64,000 nt of DNA from the NCBI GenBank assembly GCA_036267155.1, contig DATAWP010000041.1, positions 186,001-250,000 on the forward strand, written 5' to 3'. The notes beneath the pieces were generated by a model. It was not told the DNA's origin and did no database searches. It worked only from the letters and a program-made list of their open reading frames with translations. Every line of letters begins with the position of its first letter. The first letter of the stretch is position 1. This document shows positions 59,021 through 64,000 of this stretch, piece by piece. This stretch comes from PALSA-1353 sp036267155. Its GTDB lineage: Bacteria > Planctomycetota > Phycisphaerae > Tepidisphaerales > Tepidisphaeraceae. The position numbers were made by a program, and so were the translations under genes.

Positions 59021-59344
59021 ATGGAATCGACGATCAAGTTATCTAACGAAAATGTTCTCCTTGCTTGCCGGGAGGAGTTGGGTCGGTTCTTCGCCAGCTA
59101 CCCGAACCGCGCGCTGGAGAAGCGCGCCGAGAAAGCATTGCGTTTCCTGGCAACCGTTGAAAAGCCGCTCGCGGGAAAACCCGAAGGGTGGGCGGCGGGG
59201 ATGATCTACGCGGTCGCCAACCTAGACCGCCAAGCCTGCGGCGTACCCGGAGTGCTCAACAGTGAGTTCACGAAGTTTTTCAGTGTATCGATGGAGACAG
59301 TTCGCAAACGGGCAGCGAACGTCGTGAATCAGATATCCATCTGA
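59021..59344 (+). CDS. DUF6398-like helical protein
   Basis: 107 residues. ELGRFFASYPNRALEKRAEKALRFLATVEKPLAGKPEGWAAGMIYAVANLDRQACGVPGVLNSEFTKFFSVSMETVRKRA is a two-part helical domain with a C-terminal helix-turn-helix (SEFTKFFSVSMETVRKRA), close to DUF6398. Likely a nucleic-acid-binding or regulatory protein. It lies 200 bp after the previous gene. Confidence 0.6.
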   Translation: MESTIKLSNENVLLACREELGRFFASYPNRALEKRAEKALRFLATVEKPLAGKPEGWAAGMIYAVANLDRQACGVPGVLNSEFTKFFSVSMETVRKRAANVVNQISI

Positions 59345-59562
59345 TGGTATCGCTCCTGTTCGGCAGTGGTGACGATTCACCTTTGAAATCTTCTAGGGTA
59401 ATCTGCACTGAATCTTCCAAGATAATTTGCATCTTCCCGGTGCCGGCCGATTCACGGTCTGCCGGCGAAGTCAAGCGAATTCAGGTCGCTGGTCCAGCCG
59501 GATTGCTTGAAATCGCGTCATTGCGGCTATTTTGCATCACGCGCAGAAAGCCCTTGCGCAAT

Positions 59563-59586
59563 GCGTGATAATCCGGTTTATCACGC
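59563..59586. promoter_or_regulatory. Perfect stem-loop over the integrase stop codon
   Basis: GCGTGATAA/TTATCACGC, 9-bp stem, 6-base loop (59563-59571 with 59578-59586). The integrase TGA lies inside the stem. It may be a terminator-like or attachment-site structure; no T-run follows. Confidence 0.55.
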
Positions 59587-60627
59587 ATCCAATTCCGAAT
59601 AGCTCTCGTCGGTCAGATTCGAGATTCGCTCCACGAGATTGCGAGTGACACGACGCTGTCTTCTGTCGTAGAGCCGCGTCGTCCGGGGATCAGCATGGCC
59701 AGCAAGGTACTGCACGTCTTCCAACGGCGCTCCGTGCTTCAATAAGTCCGTTATCGTTGCGACACGGAATGAGTGCGGTGAAATATCCGCCGGCAGTCCT
59801 GCATCGGCTACGCGGCGTTTTACCATCCGGCAAATGTCGATGTTGCTCATGGCGATGCGCGTCAGCACGCGGGTCTTTCCGATTGTCGTCCTGAATAGCG
59901 GAAGGGTTGGATCATCCACGGGGGCGGCGTCGATGTATTCTGATAGCCACTGCCACAGATCATTACGCACGGGAATTTCGCGTGACTTGTTCCCCTTTTC
60001 CTCGAATCGAAGCGATTGCTGAACACCGTCACCTCGGATGTTCTTCATGGTCAGCTTCGCGATGGCACCGGCACGGGCACCGGTATAGAACATGACCCCG
60101 ACGATGGCGCGGTCGCGCAGGCCCACGACCCGTGGAACCAAGTTGCCTTTGGCGTCTTGATCTTGCACGCGAATGGAAGCGATCACCTTGCGAGCTTGCT
60201 CAATCGTGATTTCCGGCGTGCGTCCTTCCATCACCTGCTGACGCGGGCCGCGAACGGAGTCGGCCGGGTTCACATTCATAATGTGGCGCTGAACCAAAAC
60301 GTCGAAAAATTTCCGCAGCGCTGCCATGTGGAGCTTGCGGGTGGGGATGCTGTACTTGGCCATATCGCTCAGATACCGGCCGATCATGCCAGGGGTAATT
60401 TTCTTGAGCTGAATGTGAGCTGGAAGCCACGCGAAGAATCTCCGCGTTGCCCGCTCGTATGCGAGCCGCGTGTAATCGTTTTCGATCATTCCCCGGAAAT
60501 AGTCATCCCATGCCAGGTAAGCGGGGGAATCTGGTTCACCGAAGAGAGTGGGCAGTGCGTCGGAGATTTCGATGACGGCAGAGACACGAGGCTCGATGAC
60601 TGTCAACTGGTTTGAGCAGGTGTCCAT
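59581..60627 (-). CDS. Tyrosine recombinase (XerC/D-type integrase)
   Basis: 348 residues. N-terminal SAM-like DNA-binding domain (WDDYFRGMIENDYTRLAYERATRRFFAWL), then the catalytic domain with Arg in FYTGARAGAIAKLTM, Lys in FEEKGNKSREIPV, HxxR in SPHSFRVATITDLLKHG, His in YLAGHADPRTT and Tyr in RLYDRRQRR. It would insert and excise the ICE or a part of it. The ATG 60627 is 3 bp from the ParE-type toxin stop at 60631. Confidence 0.92.
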   Translation of the reverse strand: MDTCSNQLTVIEPRVSAVIEISDALPTLFGEPDSPAYLAWDDYFRGMIENDYTRLAYERATRRFFAWLPAHIQLKKITPGMIGRYLSDMAKYSIPTRKLHMAALRKFFDVLVQRHIMNVNPADSVRGPRQQVMEGRTPEITIEQARKVIASIRVQDQDAKGNLVPRVVGLRDRAIVGVMFYTGARAGAIAKLTMKNIRGDGVQQSLRFEEKGNKSREIPVRNDLWQWLSEYIDAAPVDDPTLPLFRTTIGKTRVLTRIAMSNIDICRMVKRRVADAGLPADISPHSFRVATITDLLKHGAPLEDVQYLAGHADPRTTRLYDRRQRRVTRNLVERISNLTDESYSELDA

Positions 60628-60630
60628 AAG

Positions 60631-60945
60631 CTACTCCCTAAATGGTGAGGTCGGTTGCATTCGGTCTTCCCGATCGTGCCAGACGCGGACGATGACGACG
60701 CGGTCCGGGTGTTCGAGAACGTAGCGCAGCACATAAGCGCCGCCGCCAAAGGGAAGAAACAATTCGCGGTGTGGGGTGTCATCACCCATCGGCCGCCCCG
60801 AATGTGGCGCGGCCTGAAGCCGATCGGCGCCCGTAAGGATGACGCGGGCTGCACGCGATGCCGCCTCGGGATTGTTTGGCTTGATGAAGTCGTGAAGTCG
60901 TTTCACGTCCACAAGTGCCTGGGGAAGCCAGACTACTTCGGACAC
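60631..60945 (-). CDS. ParE/RelE-superfamily toxin
   Basis: 104 residues; MSEVVWLPQALVDVKRLHDFI, then FIKPNNPEAASRAARVIL and RELFLPFGGGAYVLRYVL, VIVRVWHDREDR at the end, the ParE fold pattern. ParE poisons gyrase; RelE-like members cut mRNA. It overlaps the antitoxin by 13 bp. Confidence 0.82.
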   Translation of the reverse strand: MSEVVWLPQALVDVKRLHDFIKPNNPEAASRAARVILTGADRLQAAPHSGRPMGDDTPHRELFLPFGGGAYVLRYVLEHPDRVVIVRVWHDREDRMQPTSPFRE

Positions 60946-61202
60946 GGTGCTGACTTGCCGTCGGCCAGGTCATTGAGCCACTTCGCGGCCTCACCATGCG
61001 GCACCGCACGGCCAGTTAACTGGTATTGCTGCCAGCGCTCCATGTCTTCGCGCTTCTCCCGTTCGTAACGTTCCTCTTGCTCAAGAAATCGTTCGATTGC
61101 GGTTTTCATGAGCCAGTGAGGTGAGCGCTGTTTCAGCTTTCCAAGTTCCTTGAGCCGTGCGCGGGTTGCGTCGTCGAGTTTTATGCCTTGTGTCGTTGCC
61201 AT
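60933..61202 (-). CDS. Ribbon-helix-helix (CopG/ParD-type) antitoxin
   Basis: 89 residues, ATG 61202. N-terminal RHH: GIKLDDATRARLKELGKLKQRSPHWLMKTAIERFLEQEERY, then a flexible toxin-binding tail. It should repress its own operon by binding upstream of 61202. Confidence 0.82.
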   Translation of the reverse strand: MATTQGIKLDDATRARLKELGKLKQRSPHWLMKTAIERFLEQEERYEREKREDMERWQQYQLTGRAVPHGEAAKWLNDLADGKSAPCPK

Positions 61203-61380
61203 AGAGCTTCCCCCTTTGGCAATAGGTAGCACACTTTGGCAGTTAGCGCAACCGTTTTGCGTTAGGTTGCACCGGATGAACGTAGTGGTAAACAAAGGAT
61301 GTTATTTATCGCTATTCGATTTCGGTTGCGCGAAACGTCCAATCGCGCTATTCTGGCTGAAATAGCTAATGGGGAAGGCC

Positions 61381-61638
61381 ATGCGTGAAGTGAATGCAAC
61401 CGATGTCAAAAATCGGTTTGGGGAATTTCTCGATCTCGCTCGCGAAGAGCCGATCGGTATCCGCAAATCCGGAAAACTTACCGCCGTCATGCTGTCGGCA
61501 GATCAGTTTGATCATTTTCAGCGCCTGGAAGACGCATACTGGATCGCCCGTGCCGAAGGTGCGGAGAAACGCGGCCAATGGATCGGACACGATGAGGCGA
61601 TGCGGATTTTGACCGACGGGCTTAAGCGAGCCGAATGA
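61381..61638 (+). CDS. Phd/YefM-type antitoxin
   Basis: 85 residues. MREVNATDVKNRFGEFLDLAREEPIGIRKSGKLTAVMLSADQFDHFQRLED is the Phd/YefM DNA-binding fold. ATG 61381 has GGGGAAGG upstream; ATG 61369 is an alternative. Its stop overlaps the toxin start (ATGA). Confidence 0.87.
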   Translation: MREVNATDVKNRFGEFLDLAREEPIGIRKSGKLTAVMLSADQFDHFQRLEDAYWIARAEGAEKRGQWIGHDEAMRILTDGLKRAE

Positions 61639-61901
61639 GGAGCCTGGGTCTGGATAAGACGGTTGTCAAAGAACTGTCTGAGCTTCCGGCGAAACAATAC
61701 CGTCAAGTGGTGAGTGCGATATTTGATCTGCTGAAAGATCCGCTTCCTTACTATTCACGTCCTCTTTCTGGAAGTGCGTATCTGCGGATTGCGGTGGGCG
61801 AGTACCGCGTCATCTACCGCTTCGACGATCGCAGCGTCACGGTACTCGCCTTCGGCAAACGGAATGATGGTGAGATTTATCAGGTTTTGAAGAAGAATTG
61901 A
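61635..61901 (+). CDS. RelE/ParE-family toxin
   Basis: 88 residues. LDKTVVKELSELPAKQYRQVVSAIFDLLKDP, then SAYLRIAVGEYRVIYRFDDRSVTVLAFGKRNDGEIYQ is typical RelE, including the R-x-G-x-Y-R-V-x-Y core. Probably an mRNA interferase held by the Phd-type antitoxin before it. Confidence 0.87.
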   Translation: MRSLGLDKTVVKELSELPAKQYRQVVSAIFDLLKDPLPYYSRPLSGSAYLRIAVGEYRVIYRFDDRSVTVLAFGKRNDGEIYQVLKKN

Positions 61902-61915
61902 CGCAAACGTTGCAC

Positions 61916-62302
61916 CTATTTCTTACGGCGACGGAGCGACTCAACGATCCCCAGCAGGCCAGTCGGAATGGCAAACAGTGCCCCCAGCGGTGCAGGGATG
62001 GACGTGAGTAATGCCACGATCAAGGATTTTATAAGCGCGGAATCATGATCGTCACCATGCCACTTAATTTGAATTTTATAGACGATGAGGCCCAATATCG
62101 CTCCGACGGCGATTCCGATGGGAATAAGTGCGCCGAGCGTGATGGCATCCCCTCCGAATAACATTGCGTCAACAACAACTGTGAGCAAAGCGACGCGAGG
62201 ATCGAGGCCAAACGCTGCGGCAAAGCCGCGTGTGCTGGATGTCTCCGCGGGGGTCGCAGCGGTGACGGTTTGAATGTCTTGGGGTTTTGATTGTTGGAAC
62301 AT
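61916..62302 (-). CDS. Small membrane protein
   Basis: 128 residues with three hydrophobic segments (about 37-52 VALLTVVVDAMLF, 57-75 LIPIGIAVGAILGLIVY, 88-118 LIKSLIVALLTSIPAPLGALFAIPTGLL). A ~25-residue polar N-terminus comes before. No known family. It may be a conjugation accessory, as it lies near the ParB and coupling-protein genes. Confidence 0.6.
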   Translation of the reverse strand: MFQQSKPQDIQTVTAATPAETSSTRGFAAAFGLDPRVALLTVVVDAMLFGGDAITLGALIPIGIAVGAILGLIVYKIQIKWHGDDHDSALIKSLIVALLTSIPAPLGALFAIPTGLLGIVESLRRRKK

Positions 62303-62617
62303 GGGTATCTCCGTTTAGGGTTTTTCTGAATTCAATTCCGATGCCCGTTCATCGCGGGCCGTCATTCTCTTCTAAGAGATACTTGTCGTTGGGCGGCAGA
62401 TTATTTCACGCCATCCGTTTATTTCTAAAAGCAAAGCGAATCATTGTCCGCACAGCCACGGGGCGGCTTCGCCGCCCACCGCCCCCAGAGCGGTCTATGC
62501 AGGCAATCATTTCAGAACATCAAGTGAAATATTTTCGCCCTCGGATGCAATGAGAGAGTAGAGCGCGTGATGGACGCGCGCTGTTTTGATCACGGCTCAT
62601 GAGCAATGAGGTGCGTC
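62303..62617. other. 315-bp intergenic with a perfect hairpin
   Basis: No gene seen. A 7-bp stem GGGCGGC/GCCGCCC with TTC loop is at 62461-62477. The region lies before the ParB-like and coupling-protein genes, so it may hold their promoter or a parS-like or oriT site; no direct proof. Confidence 0.45.
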
Positions 62618-63436
62618 ATGTCGGATTACCGCATTGAACAAATTTCGCGCAAGAAAATCACCTGGCCCGTGCAGGAACGAAAGCATTTTGGAGGGGCCGA
62701 GCTTGCGGAATTGGCGGCAACGATCCGCGTGCATGGAATTCTGGAACCGATCGGAGTCATCCGGGATGGCGACGGTTACCAGGGTCTCTGGGGTCAGCGC
62801 CGCTGGATGGCTGCGGAACTGGCGGGGTTGGAGCTAATCCCGGCGGTCGTCCGGGACAAGCCTCGGACGGAAGCGGAAGGTATTGAGACCCGTCTGATCG
62901 AGAATTTGCAAAGGGAAGCGCTCCGCCCGCTTGAACAGTCGGCGGGCCTTGACCAATTGATGAAAGCCAGCGGCTTAACTGCATCGGATGTGGCCAAGCG
63001 GGTCGGCATGAAGCCTGCGGCGGTCACCAAATCGTTGAGCCTGTTGCAACTGTCGGAGCCGATCCGCCAGCAGATTGACGCGGGGCTGATCAGTGCTGGG
63101 GCCGGATATGAACTGGCGCGCGTTGAAGATCCGCGGCTTCGCTCGGAACTCGCTGCCCAGATTGCCGGTGGCACGCTCACCCGCGATGCCCTGGCCGGCA
63201 GGGTCAAAACAATCAGGCGCCCGGTGAATCAGGTACAGGAGTCGAAGAAATCCCGCGTGACCGCCAAGCTGCGTGGCGGGCGGCTGGTGACAGTGTCCGG
63301 CCCAGAGTTAACGCTGGAAACGTTTATCGCGGCAATGGAAGAACTCCTCACTCGCGCTCGCACGTCACGTGCCAAAGGGCATTCCCTTGCGACGCTTGTG
63401 ACCATCCTTGCTGATGATGCCAAGCGAACGGCTTGA
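62618..63436 (+). CDS. ParB-like partition/transfer protein
   Basis: 272 residues, ATG 62618 with GAGG upstream. ParB/Srx domain: LAATIRVHGILEPIGVIRDGDGYQGLWGQRRWMAAELAGL (the GERR-like box reads GQRRW); then LIENLQREALRPLEQSAGLDQLM, an HTH (TASDVAKRVGMKPAAVTKSL) typical of ParB. It binds parS-like sites; in ICEs such proteins act in maintenance. No ParA is seen in the window. Confidence 0.85.
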   Translation: MSDYRIEQISRKKITWPVQERKHFGGAELAELAATIRVHGILEPIGVIRDGDGYQGLWGQRRWMAAELAGLELIPAVVRDKPRTEAEGIETRLIENLQREALRPLEQSAGLDQLMKASGLTASDVAKRVGMKPAAVTKSLSLLQLSEPIRQQIDAGLISAGAGYELARVEDPRLRSELAAQIAGGTLTRDALAGRVKTIRRPVNQVQESKKSRVTAKLRGGRLVTVSGPELTLETFIAAMEELLTRARTSRAKGHSLATLVTILADDAKRTA

Positions 63437-63463
63437 CGAAGGTGCTTTAAGAGGATTTGCATC

Positions 63464-64000
63464 ATGTTGAAGTCACTTTGGCCTTGGTCAAAATCGAAAC
63501 GGAACGCGAGTTACGAGCCTACTGAGCCGTGGTCCCTCTTGACGCCGCTGCTAACAGTTTCCGATGGCGATCAGATGACCATCGGGCATGCTGTTGAGGG
63601 CACACTCATACTCGGCGCGACCGGCAGCGGCAAAAGCTCAGGCAGCGGGCGCACGTTAGCGCTGTCATATCTGAATGCCGGCTTCGGCGGTCTGGTGCTT
63701 TGCGCGAAGCCAGACGAGCGACAGCAGTGGGAAGAATATTGTCGGCAGACCGGCCGGCTTGATGATCTGGTGATTTTCAATCCCAAGGAGAAATGGCGCT
63801 TCAATCCGGTGGACTTTGAGAGGAACAGAGCGGGCGATGGCGCAGGGCTGACAGAGAATCTCCTAAATCTGATTGAAACGATGGAGCACGCTTGCAATCC
63901 GGACGCCCGCAAGAAGAGCGGCGGTGGTGACAATGAAAAGTTCTTCAATGACGCAAAAAAGCAGTTGACGCGAAACGCGATTGAGGCTGTCGGCTGGGGC
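63464..64000 (+). CDS. Type IV coupling protein (VirD4/TraG/TrwB-like), start only
   Basis: 179 codons before the window ends. The Walker A LGATGSGKSSGSGRTLALSYL and the following GGLVLCAKPDERQQWEEYCRQTGRLDDLVIFNPKEKWRFNPVDF fit the T4CP/TraG family, which drives DNA to the secretion channel. No N-terminal membrane helix is seen in the first 45 residues, so this could be a soluble T4CP subtype. ATG 63464 has GAGG ~9 bp upstream. Cut by the right edge. Confidence 0.8.
   Translation, partial: MLKSLWPWSKSKRNASYEPTEPWSLLTPLLTVSDGDQMTIGHAVEGTLILGATGSGKSSGSGRTLALSYLNAGFGGLVLCAKPDERQQWEEYCRQTGRLDDLVIFNPKEKWRFNPVDFERNRAGDGAGLTENLLNLIETMEHACNPDARKKSGGGDNEKFFNDAKKQLTRNAIEAVGWG

Noticed and set aside
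59344..59568. 74-codon frame overlapping the DUF6398-like stop (TGATG)
   Set aside because: The overlap suggests coupling, but the sequence is low complexity with a short direct repeat and no family pattern.

Overview
The window looks like bacterial chromosome from a Gram-negative, most plausibly a planctomycete (Planctomycetota, perhaps Phycisphaerae). This is inferred from the GC-rich genes at the left end, a futalosine-pathway menaquinone gene, an LptC-like giant protein, and TolR-like proteins with an 'FSFLDILAC' membrane start. No rRNA, tRNA or CRISPR array was found, so the phylum is not proven.

Region 1 (1-21.4 kb) is ordinary chromosome. It holds the end of a prolyl oligopeptidase, a VOC protein with a duplicated C-terminal module, a secreted GH44 glucanase and a beta-carbonic anhydrase. 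A minus-strand group scpA-GNAT-prfB follows; prfB keeps the classical CTT-TGA-C programmed frameshift. Next come kdsD with a 1070-residue LptC-like protein, mqnA, and a six-gene plus-strand run: Maf-type (DUF115) glycosyltransferase, degenerate radical-SAM/SPASM protein, neuA, neuB, neuC and an HDOD protein. The first five look like a sialic-type sugar and flagellin glycosylation locus. An rhlE-like DEAD-box helicase with a hairpin over its ribosome site closes the region.

Region 2 (21.4-34 kb) is an accessory array that looks like a defence or conflict island. It contains a HEPN-type protein, an AAA15-like ATPase with a TOPRIM-like partner, two paralogues of an unrecognised ~200-residue family, a caspase/CHAT-like protease, a broken IS110 transposase, an HNH protein, a PD-(D/E)XK-like protein and a second HEPN-like protein. 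Two dispersed repeat families lie between the genes: one of ~100 bp with two long and two partial copies, and one of ~150 bp with two copies.

Region 3 (34.0-47.4 kb) is the most unusual part: a nine-gene minus-strand operon. In transcription order it encodes a membrane TPR/coiled-coil protein, a zinc-ribbon TRAFAC 'double-GTPase', a membrane protein with a GAP1-N2 (GTPase-associated protein 1) domain, a proline-rich membrane coiled-coil protein, a 974-residue membrane protein, a GYF_2/zinc-ribbon membrane protein, a zinc-ribbon MotA/TolQ/ExbB protein, and two tandem TolR/ExbD-like proteins that both keep the membrane aspartate. I read it as a GTPase-controlled, ion-driven inner-membrane machine. 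It is analogous to Zorya in using a MotA/ExbB-type motor but lacks the OmpA-type partner and the helicase or nuclease.

Region 4 (47.4-64 kb) is the backbone of an integrative/conjugative element: four small accessory proteins, a MOBF (TrwC-type) relaxase-helicase, a prepilin-like protein, a tyrosine recombinase, two toxin-antitoxin pairs, a ParB-like protein and the start of a VirD4-type coupling protein. The small backbone genes run with a 4-bp overlap straight into the GTPase operon, so that operon is probably cargo of the element. A second cargo block carries a large NACHT (STAND) ATPase with about eleven 39-residue repeats, followed by a sigma-factor-like gene.
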